Below, piece after piece: positions 42,451-54,800 of a DNA stretch of 64,000 bases. The number at the start of each line of letters is the position of its first letter. The first letter of the stretch is position 1. The notes under the pieces were generated by a model. The model worked only from the letters and a program-made list of their open reading frames with translations, did no database searches and was not told where the DNA came from. Source of the DNA: Turnera subulata (Eukaryota; Streptophyta; Magnoliopsida; Malpighiales; Passifloraceae); assembly GCA_028386065.3 (NCBI GenBank), contig JAKUCV010006884.1, positions 1 to 64,000 on the forward strand, written 5' to 3'. Both the position numbers and the translations under genes were made by a program.

Positions 42451-42904
42451 TTTCTGTTTCTCTCTCTTCTTTTTCTACCCCTCCTCTTGTTGTCTCTCTT
42501 TGCATCATCATCTGATCATCATCCTCCCCTCTCCTCTTCGCCTATTTCCTCTTTTAAAGAACCCAACTTTTTTGAGTTATCTGTTTCCCTCTATCCACGC
42601 CCTTCCTTCTCCTTCTCGCTCTACTCTTCTCTCCTCTCAATACGCCCCTGGTTTTAGGGTTTCTTCCTAGCAATCAAAACAATTCCTTCTTTTCACTTCT
42701 TATCCTGACTTTACTTCCCTGTTCTTCAACTTTTTTGCGTGGAGAGAGTAATTTATCAATTGGGTGTAAAGTTGGAAACTTTTGGTGGTTTCGCGATTTG
42801 GGTAGTTTTGTGTATAGATCGGAGGATTGTGGGGCGGTGAAAACAAGTTTGTGATAATCAAGTGGGTTTGTGGGCAAGTTTTGTTTTATGTTTTGGGAAG
42901 GTAA

Positions 42905-45208
42905 ATGGCTGCTGGTATGGATTTGTCGCCTGCATTTACTATATTAGAAGGAGGGTATAACAGTAAGGATAATAATAAAGTATCAGCCATGGAAAATCAG
43001 AGTCCCGAGAGTTTGGATAAGCTTAAGCAAACTACAAGTGGGAAACCCCCGAGGCATCTCTCTGTTATGCGCCAGAGTATGAGCTCCATGAGGATGCTTG
43101 CTGCTGCTGATCTGGTGAGTCCATCCTATCTTCTTCAATTGCCTCCGTCTTTTTCAAGTTATGAAAGGGATCGCCTCTCTTGAAGTTGATTACTGGATCT
43201 TATGGTATTCAGATGGTTGTAGGGTCTTTTATGTTTAGGATTCCTTGCTTTTCTGCATCGCTTGGTCATGCCCGGCCACTTTTCTGAGCAGGGTTGTGGC
43301 TTTTAATGATTTTGCAAGTTGGTCAAGAAATTGATTCAAATTTAGTAGTGCATTATGATAAACTTCAATCATAAGTAGTAGTGACTTGGCTCCAAAAATT
43401 ATTTCCCTTTCCGTGTCTTTGTGTATGTTAAAAGAGGGTATGGAAAGTTATATCTGATTTCAAGCTTATCAGTAACTCCTTGAATAACTTTTTTTTTTTC
43501 AATTGTTTAACTCTTCTTCAGGCGACGGATGTTGGTGTCATTAATAAATCATCTTCTGATGAAAAATCAGACTTTCTACCAGTGTTCCGATCAGGGAGTT
43601 GTGCTGAAGAAGGCCCTAAACGATACATGGAGGATGAGCATGTGTGTATAGACAATCTCGTTGATCATTTAGGTGAAACTGCTGACGTCCCTTCCCCTGG
43701 AGCTTTCTATGGGGTGCGTATGGCATGCTTTTATCATCTTCTCAATACCTCCTTATTAATTGCTCAAACTGGAATATGTGTGGCAACATATTTCTATTTA
43801 TGTTTGTAAGTTGTGCAGTATGAGGTACAACTTTGGGTAGTTGTTGAAAATATTTTGCATCTGGTGGTCATGTTCATGGACTCATTTCTTTTGCTGTTTG
43901 TCCAACAGGTGTTTGATGGTCATGGAGGCACGGATGCGGCCTTATTTGTAAAAAACAACATTTTGAGATTCATAGTTGAGGACTCCCAGTTTCCAATTTG
44001 TGTAGAGAAGGCAATAAAGAGTGCGTTTCTGAAAGCTGATTATGCATTCGCGGATGATAGTACACTTGATATTTCCTCTGGCACCACTGCCCTAACTGCC
44101 CTTATTTTTAGAAGGTAAGCCAAATCTTGAGCTTCATTTGGTTTAGGTGATATGTTTGATTTTTAAAAGGCTCTTGGTGGGGATGCAAAAACTCATCCCG
44201 GAGAAAGATTTTGGCTAGTATGCCCCTGAGCATCCACAGCTTTGACTTTTGACCTTTATATGCATGGTGAAAGGTGGCATTAGTAGTGGAATGGGTTATC
44301 CACGATAATGTTTCTGTGCAAGGTGAATGAGGGAGAGAAAGAAACAGTGGGATTTGAGAATGTGGAATGAACATGGAGAGTGGGATGGAAATGGAGGATT
44401 AGTAGATGCCATTTCTGTGTCTGATTATTTTCAAATAACTTTGATCAAGGTTCATTGACACAGCTTGTCCCTTTGCAAGTCGAGTTTTACGTGTTTCAAA
44501 TGAGAAATATGCATGTCAAATACTTAGTACTAGTGTTTTGTTAGTTTGGTCTATTGTTTCATTTTATTTTCCAGAGTACACAAGCGTGACCCTATTATTC
44601 AGGATATGATATCGTTTGATTTTGATTTTCTGATTAATTTTACTTCTTGCAGGACATTAATAATTGCCAATGCTGGGGATTGTCGGGCTGTGCTGGGGAG
44701 ACGAGGCAGAGCAATTGAGATGTCCAAAGACCACAAACCGAACTGCACATCTGAAAGACTTAGAATTGAGAAGCTTGGTGGCGTTATATATGATGGATAC
44801 CTCAATGGTCAACTATCTGTTGCACGTGCCCTCGGAGACTGGCATATGAAAGGCCCCAAAGGTTCTGCATGCCCTTTGAGTGCAGAGCCTGAATTGCAGG
44901 AGACAAATTTGACAGAGGAAGATGAGTTCTTGATCATGGGCTGTGATGGTCTGTGGGATGTAATGAGCAGTCAATGTGCCGTGACAATTTGTAGGAAAGA
45001 ACTCATGCACCATAATGATCCTGAAAGATGCTCTAGAGAGCTGGTGCGGGAGGCACTGAAGCGCAATTCATGTGATAATTTGACGGTGATAGTGGTCTGT
45101 TTCTCTCAAGACCCACCGCCTCGAATTGAGATCCCACAATCCCGAGTCCGACGGAGCATATCAGCTGAAGGCCTTAATTTACTAAAGGGGGTGTTGGACT
45201 GTAACTGA
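42905..45208 (+). CDS. PP2C27: Protein phosphatase 2C, close to Arabidopsis PP2C27
   Basis: Exons 42905-43114, 43522-43713, 43909-44114, 44653-45208, all GT-AG; 387 aa. The N-terminal ~80 residues are Ser-rich and less conserved. The PP2C core begins with [19 protein letters not shown]. The metal-binding motifs are all present: [46 protein letters not shown] and [10 protein letters not shown]. The tail [16 protein letters not shown] is characteristic of the PP2C27 subgroup and close to the Arabidopsis At2g33700 product as I know it; the symbol is given by homology. These Mn2+/Mg2+-dependent Ser/Thr phosphatases act in stress and hormone signalling in cytosol and nucleus; the substrate is not indicated by sequence. 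It converges tail-to-tail with the Canopy-like gene. Confidence 0.94.
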
Positions 45209-46126
45209 TGAACAAAGGATGGCTTATTGAGGTGTGTACAAAATCACATTTGAGGGTAGGATTGCTAAGCACGTTTTCTTATGCTGCTCCTGCTGTCGTC
45301 TTCCTCTTCCAAGTGGCTGGCATTCAGCCTTGTTCAGGGAAATAAATATCCGAATAGCATGCCATTCTTTCAAGTTCTCAAACCACGCGCATCTGAGATA
45401 ATTTATGTTGTACCATCTGGAGAAATTCGTTGTTCCATTCAACTGCTTAGTTGTAGTACCTCTCATTTGTCATCTCTCCTGTGTAAATAGTCTGAAAAGA
45501 AGAAAGAGAAGTTACATGCTGACACTTCTATCCTTAACTTTTTCCAATCATTAAATTCAAGTAATCCCACGATTACTTTCTACATATGGACTGCCAAGTT
45601 ATTTCCTTTGTTCTTTGGATGGACCCAACGTAGAAAAGTTCAGGGTTTTGGTGTACCATGGCTTTTGTGGGATCTGTTCTCTTGGGCTGTAAAACTATTT
45701 GCAATCGGACAATTGCTTCGATCTCATAATAGGTGAATTTCAAATGCCGAATAGGCAATCGTTACTCGCTATATTGGTTCCTATTCCCGTGGAATTAAGG
45801 TGGCGCAGACCTGAAAAGGCACACTAGCAATTGAAAGTCACTGCTGAAGAGAAAATTTTGGAGGACTAGGTGATGGGTGATAAGTTTTTAGCAACTTTTT
45901 AGTGAACTCTACTCCAACAGGGGAAGCCAAAAAATGGACGAAGGAACAAGTGAAAGGAGAAGCATTTCGTACAAGAATGTGGAACAAAACTGAACTTCCG
46001 TGTCGAACAATATGATTGCAAGTAAAATTTGATGGGTTACACACTACGCTTTGTCAAGTGTTACATGGCAAAGTTAATAGCGAAAGTTGTTTCCCAAGTG
46101 AAAACTATCTTCTTCAACAGCACTGC
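45209..46126. other. Convergent 3' ends of PP2C and the Canopy-like gene
   Basis: 918 bp between two stop codons facing each other. It contains the 3' UTR of PP2C and probably that of the minus-strand gene. No other gene was recognised. Confidence 0.6.
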
Positions 46127-49100
46127 TCAGAGTTCTCCATCTGATTCATCATCATCATCTTCTTCTTCTTCTTGTGAACCGCTGCATTGAAGAAAGAAGT
46201 TAGTTTACCTTGGGGCAACAATCGAATTTTAAAACCAAAGATGAATTTTAATCATCTATGTTTCTTTAAAGTTATCCACCCGTTCACTATCAAAAAAAAA
46301 AAAAAAGTTATCCACCCGTTAACCTATGTGCAGTGCACGTGACTTTTCTTTTTCCCATCTTTTTGCGAGGAGCTTACATCTACATTTTTTTTTCGCCTAG
46401 CTTACATCTACATGATTAAATCAAATAGCTCTAAATTCGAAATCTGCATAAAAAAAAAAAAGAATTGAAAATGACCCTTGTGGAATTTAGTTTTCCTAGT
46501 TCCACAATTTGATGAATAGGCTCACAGCTGAGATGGCATGAGAATATTGGCTCATTGCTTCAACCAAAAGCGAAGCAATTCTTCCAAGTTATGCTATTTC
46601 ATAATCTACCCTTCAAAGAGAAGTCCCTCCTGAAAACAGCAAAAGGAATCACCCTCTCATACCTTGATTGAGTGCAGTGCTTGCTCAAATCCTGGCAAAG
46701 AACCTTACTCACACCTCCTACTTTAACAGATCCCTTCTTAATTAATTCTGCCAGCTGGAAATCGCAATTGAAATTAGCTATTCTAAATTGTTAGATTTAA
46801 TGTAAAGTAAAATGAAACTGGACATGGCAAGCTGTGCAGTAAAACATGAGAACTAACCTCATCTTCAGTTTCCTCTAGCAACCTGCCGATTTAAAACACA
46901 AATCAAATTTTGTATTTGATAAAATACAAACTAACTTGCATCCAAAAGTCAAGTGACATCCTAATCCCAATTCCAATTCACCACAACAGGAAAAGCAGAA
47001 ACCCAGAAATTCCCAAAAGTCACTGGTTCTCTCACCTTCCACAATAAGATGATATATCTTTCGAATATGCTCGGGCTTCCTGCTTATCTATTAGAAAACA
47101 CAAAGAAAGAAATAGCTAAGAGATAACATAGCAATAAATATTTCAAAGAAAATTTGGGATGAGTGAGGAACTTTGCAAAAAATTACAGCCTGCCATCAAT
47201 GTGACAACCAATATTAGTGGAAGAATTGACATATAAATTCCAGAAAGGTCACGGTAAGTTTACCCTATCGATTATGGAAAGATAACCGAAATAACCATAG
47301 GTCAAGTTTTTTCCTTATCTAGTCTACCTCACCATGACGCAGATGAATGAAACATTGTAAAAGAAAGTGGTTCTCAGCTTTTCAGCATACATCTTCTTAT
47401 CTTCTACTAAGTGTCTTTTAATCAAAGGACTCAACAGCCATCACATGCATAAGAGGGAGAAATAATGCCGGCCCTTGAATTATAAATCCTTTTCCAAATG
47501 GTAGACTAATAGCTCCAAACTTCATCTAGGAAATATCATATATCTTACAATTTTATGTTTGGAGTTGGAGGATAAACTATTATTTTTTGTTCATTTTGAT
47601 GGGATATGTCTCCTGGAGCACCTAATGGAAAACTTCATCATTTTTTCGCCATAGGCAGTCAAATCCTCAACACCAGCACATTATAGCCACCAAAAACTTC
47701 ACAGATCATTACGATTTGATTCAACTACCAAGTCAATATATCAAATCTTATCTCTGAAATATGCTGATTAAAAAAAAAAAAATCAACGCATAGAGAGAAT
47801 AGGCACCTTTTGTAGGAAAATTATGAGCTCATCAACCTTATTATGGATAATCAAAGATGAAAGATCATCATTTACCTTCTGAAAGGTCCAAAGTTTCAGC
47901 AAACTACAACTTAAATCAAACATCAAGACAAAAGAGATGAGGGAAGCATTACTTCCAGGGCCAAACGTAGGAAGAAGTGTTTCATGTAGCTACCACGAGA
48001 CTGAGCACATACCAGTTGTAAGGTTGTCCCAGTCATCCACTTTGACCCAGTCACGTCTACTCGAATCAATCTGCAAAACAGATAAGGCAATGATATTTTG
48101 TTGAATAAGCTAGCACCAGGAGTATCTAGGTATGGCTCCAAATGTGACATCCTCTAGCAGCATGTACATTCAAGCTGCGAGAAGTTGAGATCTCATTCAT
48201 TTAAGACACTAGCCTGAACACTTCTCTTTCTAAGTCCTACCAAAAGAGGAACTCAGTAGAGCATGAACTTTCAAACATTTGTTGCCTTAAGCAAAACACG
48301 AAAATTAATGGAGAAAGTACACATTCAAACAGGAAATACCTTCTGAAGAGTGTAATCCTGCATCTTTTCACAAAGTCCATCCAATAATTCCACAACCCTC
48401 AGCTCACTAACTCTGTCCGGAAGATGGGAACAGTGCCAGTAGAATTAGTGACTAACAAAGAAACATTATATGCAGCAACCCGTGTACATATTGAAAAGAT
48501 GGAAAGAAGTGTAGAGCAGTCTCATTTTCCACATTAAACAGCTATTTAATACTTTCAGATTTCAATTATGGTCCCTGGAGGTCCTAAAAGATCTTAGTAA
48601 GCACCATAAGTAGGCATAAAATTTCGGCCCAACTCAGTAAAGCAAGTCCTAATTTACTTTCAGACACGCCAGCCAATCCCTAGAGTGCATATCCTTGAGC
48701 ACAAACTTGCTTAGCTGGGTTTGTCTTCCTATCGCTCTCTCTGTGGGAAACGAGATATTGAAGCTATACCTGTAATCAATTACCTTTCCTTTCCGTTGAC
48801 CTTTAGAGTCCAAGCGATGCCTCATATCCAAATGATTCCTTGGTTTCTCCTGGATCATATATATCATTGGAATCCGAAATACTTACTTAATAGCAGCAAA
48901 ATGAGAAATCCAACTCACAATCATACTACGCGCAAAATGAAGGAATCGAGAATAAGGAAGATGAATGTGAGTAGAGTTGCTTACATTGGAAAGCCCGAGC
49001 TCAATCTCCTCCTGCAATGCAATTCATCAAACAGAATCAGACCCCAATCCTTTCCCCCCGCCCCCCCAATTTGCCACATACCCAACCAAAGCTAATCACA

Positions 49101-49363
49101 CCAGTCATTTTAATAATATTGATAAACCCACTTCTGTTTTTGGTAAACAAAAATGATTACTTTTGTGCTGAGCTAATTAATTAGGCCAATGAACAGAAGA
49201 AGATCTAACTAAGAAAGCTGTGAAAGTTATAGAGGAAGAGTAATAATACCGCAACTGCATTACAAGCCGCGCATCTGTGATCGATGGCTTTGACTGTCAC
49301 TACCACTGCTGCCAATGCCAAAACGGCCAAAATCCACGACGAAGGGATCTTGGACAGTGCCAT
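46127..49363 (-). CDS. Canopy/CNPY-like (DUF3456) secretory-pathway protein
   Basis: Nine minus-strand exons: 49363-49250, 49011-48985, 48849-48770, 48412-48340, 48070-48013, 47087-47036, 46882-46858, 46754-46663, 46181-46127, all GT-AG with consistent phase; 191 aa. The signal peptide (MALSKIPSSWILAVLALAA) is followed by DHRCAACNAVAEEIELGLSN, the CxxC opening of the saposin-like Canopy fold. Later cysteines in LCEKMQD, SSYCGR, VLCQDL and KHCTQ complete the six-cysteine pattern. The tail is Glu4-Asp4 then ESDGEL; the terminal DGEL resembles a weak K/HDEL-type ER retrieval signal. Canopy proteins are ER-lumen co-chaperones in animals; the plant function is poorly defined. Exons 2 and 7 are 27 and 25 bp. 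A LINE inserted 330 bp upstream of the start codon, in or near the promoter. Confidence 0.88.
46268..46320 (+). mobile_element. Poly(A)-only micro-retroinsertion with 17-bp duplication
   Basis: AAAGTTATCCACCCGTT occurs at 46268-46284 and 46304-46320. Between them lies only CACTATC plus A12. It sits in the last intron of the Canopy-like gene (between exons 8 and 9). Confidence 0.75.
46371..46413 (-). mobile_element. Poly(A)-only micro-retroinsertion with 15-bp duplication
   Basis: AGCTTACATCTACAT occurs at 46371-46385 and 46399-46413, flanking 13 bases: T8 then CGCCT (A8 tail on the minus strand). It lies 51 bp from the previous micro-insertion, in the same intron. Confidence 0.65.
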
Positions 49364-49693
49364 TTTAGAAAATGTTCAAGTCTTCGTCTTCTACCCTTTG
49401 GTTTCTTGAGAAATGTTATGTTTTTTTTTTTTTTTATGACTTTGTGTTTCTGTTCTGTCCTCCTAGGCGTAACAAACAAAGGTCGCCCAGATCTTTCACT
49501 TTTTTGTTTTGAAGTATTGGGCCAAAGATGGGGCTTACTGGTGAGCTTTGGGAACTGGGCGTCGAAGCCGGGCTACTGTTATATTTTAGGCCCTCGATAG
49601 GATCCAATTACTTTCCGTCATTCTTCTTTTCTTCTCCATCCTGTGGTCCCTACTTATTCTTAAAGATGGTAGAATGTGCTGAATATTCAATAA

Positions 49694-49705
49694 GTTATCC
49701 ATTTA
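49694..49705. repeat. Target-site duplication of the 6.3-kb LINE, 5' side
   Basis: GTTATCCATTTA (14 bp if the preceding AA is counted) is repeated exactly at 56025-56036, just after the poly(A) tail. Confidence 0.9.
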
Positions 49706-49778
49706 ATTCTCTCTGACTTCTCTCTAGAAGTGAATATCTCTATTATTTTGTGAAAAAAAAAATCAAAAAAACCAAAAA

Positions 49779-51779
49779 ATGAGAGAGAAAGATCGAGAGA
49801 GAGCGAGGTCTAGATCACGGTCAAGATCGAGAGAACGGGTCGCCTCCTTTATCCAGCCCACGGCCGTTGTCGACTCGAGCTCACCAGTTGCTGAGAACGC
49901 CGACAACACCATGGACGATGCTGTAGGAAGTCCAGAAACTACGGATAGGGACCGGGATCCTAAGAAAGTCCGGCATAAGGAGGGAGAGGCTTCGGGCGCA
50001 AACAAGATCAACGTAGTGAATCTGGAGCTCCGCCGAGATGCACAACAAGAGGTGAGGGTAACCCCCCCAATCCAGACACAGTAATGTCAGACCTGCCTTC
50101 AGAGAACGGGGCCGAGACCCATGCAGTGGAAAACCGCAGTACTCCCTCAGAGCAGACTATCCCAGCATCACCAGCCCTGGGTCAGACTCGGCCAAGCTAC
50201 AGAGATAGTCTGACCGGAAACCCGTTAGAGAATCTCACGGCGGATCCTTGGGCGTCTGAAGGTGAAGTGGAATTTGAGGAAGGAGATGCCGTAATCTGTG
50301 AGGAAGGGGGCGTGCTGAACTTGGAACTGTCGGAGACTTTTAAAACAAGGCTGGACAAAACTTGGGAGAAGACAGTGGTTATCAAACTCCTGGGTAGGGC
50401 TATCGGATTTAAAACACTGCAATCCAAATTACAAACCCTTTGGAAGCCGCAAGGTCCATTCAAGATTATCGATCTTGAAAATAATTACTATCTGGTAAGA
50501 TTCTGGAATCACATTGACTTTGTTCATGCTTTAGTGGATGGTCCCTAGGCTATTTTCGGGAATGTGCTCAGTGTTCAGCCTTGGAACGAGACGTTTCGAG
50601 CATCAAAAGATAGGATCCAGAGAGTTGTCGTGTGGGTTCAATTTCCTGACTTCCCTGCCAACAGGTATCATTCCCGTATCTTCCATATGCTGGGCAATAT
50701 GATTGGTAAAACTGTGAAATTGGATGAAAATGCTAAGAATCCTAGTAGAGCTAGATTTGCCAAGGTTGCCGTCAATGTGGATATCAGTAAACCACTAAAA
50801 GGGACAGTTTGTCTTGAAGGGGAACCTATTAGAGTCCAGTATGTGGGCCTGCCCAACATTTGCCTTGCTTGCAGCAAAATAGGCCATAGTATTCAGTTCT
50901 GCCCAGAAAAGGCAGAGGAGCAAAATTCGGTAGACAAACCATTGGCAGATTCTGCTGCCCACGACGGAAATCCAGAGTCAGGCCCAACTCTCACGCCAAG
51001 GAGTGCCGGGACTCAATATGCCGACCGAGGGGAGTGGATGAATGTCCCCCGAAGGAACAGGAGGGCAACTAAAAGACAAGCAGAAGGCTCTCCTGTTGTC
51101 ACCCCACCGACCGCACCAGGACTGCTAGGAAACAGATTTCAAGCCCTAAAGGATGACGGCCAGCAGAATGATTCCTCACCCCCACCCCGCAATGGCCACT
51201 CTAGCCAAGGTAACAGAGTTGGACCCTCCACCTCATATGTATCCAAAAAGAGCAATAAGATTTCCACATCCAGTAATCCCTCCCAAAAGAACCAACAAAA
51301 TGCAAAACCCCCCAAGGCCTAGTGACCCATTCCACTGCAAGGCAACCCCTCAAGGATATCTCTAATGCTCCAAAACAGACCCCCCCAGAAATTCCTCTAC
51401 ACAGCCCACCAAAAATCAGACAAAAACCCAAGCTACCACAGGCCAACCGAGTCCAACACTGACCTCGGTCAGTCAAAATCAGACTTCCACTAGTTTAACC
51501 ACTAATCCCTCATTTAAGACTAGCCACTTACCGCATCACTCTACAGTCACACTAGCCGAGACAAACCATATGGATATCATCCCATCACTTCCCCCAATCA
51601 CCCCTGTTACACCCCAAAATTCTCCTCTCGCCAAACCTCCATCAAGTTTGTTCAGAACCTCTTCTCTTCAACCACCAGCTGAACCTCCGGATCCTAATGT
51701 CTGCCCACAGGACAATCAGAATTTGGGAGACACCACCAATATGTCGATTGACACCATAGTTGATCATTTGCAGACTTAG
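49779..51779 (+). pseudogene. LINE ORF1 (Arg/Ser-rich N-terminus, DUF4283-like domain, zinc knuckle), broken
   Basis: ATG 49779 opens an Arg/Ser-rich start (REKDRERARSRSRSRSRERV). At a run of seven C (50059-50068 region) the frame shifts by one: the old frame ends at TAA 50082-50084, while the correct frame runs on through ATG 50084 (MSDLPSENGAE). The DUF4283-like domain ends at TAG 50546-50548, where related proteins read GPWxIFG (TGG to TAG), and resumes in the same frame (VLSVQPWNETF). The zinc knuckle is intact: CLACSKIGHSIQFC. The frame stops at 51322 and Pro/Thr-rich tail sequence continues in another frame to 51779. An RNA-binding partner of ORF2 when active. Confidence 0.82.
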
Positions 51780-51881
51780 GAGTTGGCCCATGTCATCACT
51801 CTTCCAAGACAAGAGGGAGAACAACTGTTCCCTCCCTCTGATATGGTATTTGCGGTTGTTCTAACCCCATTCTTTGTTTTT

Positions 51882-54800
51882 ATGATCAGTACAATATCTT
51901 GGAATTGCCAGGGGGCTGGCAAGAAAAGTTTTGTTCAAAATTTCAGAGAACTATGTGCCTCTCACAAGCCAGAGGTCTTTGTAGTCATGGAGCCACGTAT
52001 CAGTGGCCACAGAGCATCTAGAATTATTATGAAGTTGACATTTAACAACTCTCACCAAGTTGAGGCCCGCGGATATGCAGGCAGGATCTGGATTTTGTGA
52101 AATGAAGAGAAAGTGCATGTGGATATCCTTTACAACCACCCTCAAATTGTTCATATGCGCCTCACCAGAGACTCCGAATCCTTTATTTTCACTGCCATCT
52201 ATGCATGTCCGTAGGAAAAATGGAGGAGATTTTTGTGGAAGAACTTAGAAATACTAGCGACATTGACCCCCGAACCATGGCTTCTAGGAGGCGACTTCAA
52301 CGCCATCCTAGCTAGCCATGAGAGGAAAGATGTTACTGGAAGGCAAGGCTTGGGGAACAAAGGATTCCAGAATTGTATCACCAATTCAAACCTGCTTGAC
52401 CTCGGATTCTCCGGCAACAAATTCACTTGGAGAAGAGGTCAATTCCTGGCAAGACTGGATAGATACCTTTGTAACAGCAACTGGCGGCTAACTTTTCCGG
52501 AGGCAATAGTCATTGATCTCCCTAGAGTGGGTTCTGATCACAGTCCCATTCTACTTAAGGATGGCTGCCCGCCACCCCCAAGTGCAATAGACCATTCATG
52601 TTCCAGGCAGCTTGGCTCTTACACCCGGACTTTGACGAGTTTGTCAAGCATTCATGGAACACAAATGAGAACATGGTTACTGCCTCGCAGGAGTTCACTG
52701 CTAAAGTCCAGGATTGGAATAAAAAAGTTTTTGGAAACATCCATTGGAAGAAGAAGAGGATATTAGCCTGTCTGGCAGGAATCCAAAGGTTCTTGGATAA
52801 CAGGCTCTCCCTTTACCTCTCCAAACTTGAGATTGAATTGAAAATGGAACTAGATGCCATCCTACTGCAAGAAGAGATCTTTTGGGACAAAAGGCGCGAT
52901 GCAAATGGATCCAAGAAGGTGACCGCAATACAGCCTTCTTTCACACCACCGCAATCATTCGACGGAGGCAAAGTAAAGTGAAAGCACTCCGGGATGAATC
53001 GGGGCATTGGCATACTAATGCAAATAAGTTAAAACAGCTGACTTGTAATTACTTTCAACATCTATTCCGGGAACAGGGATCTGCTGCATATATTTTTCCG
53101 CTGCCTAATCACTTCTCAGAATTAGAGCTCTATCAGAAAGAAACCCTATCAGTTCCCATCACTGAAGAGGAGGTCAAAACCTGTATTATGCAAATGGGCC
53201 CTTTAAAAGCCACTGGGCCTGATGGCTTACACGCAGTATTCTATCAGTCCCAATGGGCTTTATTAGGTTCCCACCTACTCAAGTATATCAGAGATATTGT
53301 GGAGGGCGGCTAGTGGGACAGTCGGCTGAACCAAACACTGCTTGTACTACTCCCAAAAGTGGAAAGACCTGAGAGGATCACCCAATTCCGATCTATAGGA
53401 CTCTGTAATGTCCTATACAAAATGATCACCAAACTTGTTGTTAATCGCATCAAGCCTCTGCTTACAGACTTGGTTGCTCCTATGCAGTCCAGTTTTGTCC
53501 CTGGGCGCCAAATCACTGACAACAACATAATAGTATAAGAAGTAGTCCATTCACTGAAGAACAAGAAGGGTAAATCAGGGTGGATGGTGATAAAGATCGA
53601 CTTGGAAAAGGCATATGACCATTTAAGGTGGAGCTTTATCCAAGACACACTTATCACGGTTGGTTTCCCGCAGTAGTTAATTTTGTTAATCATGAAATGT
53701 ATTTCCACTGCATCTTTCCAAGTATGTTGGAATGGGGAAATATCGGCACCTTTTTCACCCTCAAGGGGAATCCGCCAGGGAGACCCCATATCCCCATATT
53801 TGTTCGTGTTGTGCATGGAAAGACTTGGCCATTTGATCCGACAAGTAGTGGAAAGGAAGAGTTGGCGACCAATCTCAATCTCAAGAGGGGGCCCAAAACT
53901 TTCCCACCTTTTCTTTGCCGATGACCTTCTCCTATTTGCAGAGGCTTCGAGAGAGCAAATACTTATTATCACTGCCTGTTTGAATAATTTTTGTTATTTC
54001 TCAGGTCAACAAATTAACAGGAGAAATCATTGGTGTGTTTCTCGAGCAACATCACTAGTTCGGCAGCCAAGTCTCTGAGCTCGGAACTTGGTTTCAAGAG
54101 AACTAAGGACCTGGGAAAACATTTAGGAGTGCCACTGATCCATGGACGAATTAATTCTACCACCTTCAATCACATCTTGGAAAAGGCACATAAGAGACTC
54201 AGTGGATGGAAAGCACAACACTTATCCTTAGCAGGTAGAATCACATTGATCAAATCTGTCTTGTCCTCTCTACCTGTTTACACAATGCAGACCATTAGGC
54301 TCCCAAGGGCCCTATGCGACAAACTTGATAAAGTCAATAGACAATTCACTTGGGAATCTACTCCAGAGCATAGAAAGGTACACTTGGTGGCATGGGAACA
54401 AGTCTGTGAACCAAAAGAATGCGGTGGTACAGGTATCCAAAAGTTGAGATCTGTAAATGATGCGCTACTGATGAAGGTGGGGTGGAGAATTGTGACTAAA
54501 TCCGAGCCCCTCTGGATCCAGATTTTTTGGGCCAAGTATTTTAAGAACCAACCACAACTACCGCTGGACCTCAAAAAGCGACCAGGCTCCAACCTTTGGC
54601 GTGGACTGCTATCTATGTGGCCAACCTTCAGAAACGCAGTGGCCTGGAAGATTGGAGATGGTCGATCTGCTCTCTTTTGGCACGACAAATGGCTATTTCG
54701 AGACATGCTAATCCAGCCCAGTCCCGAGCTCATACCTGCAGACTCGGCCAATTTTAAGGTACTCAACTTTTGTTCGGCTGATGGGAATTGGCAGTGGGAT

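Noticed and set aside
47765..47785. A13 run as a fourth poly(A) micro-insertion
   Set aside because: No direct repeat of useful length flanks the run.
49424..49442. T-run upstream of the Canopy-like gene as a micro-insertion
   Set aside because: The only flanking repeat is TTATG, too short to separate from chance.
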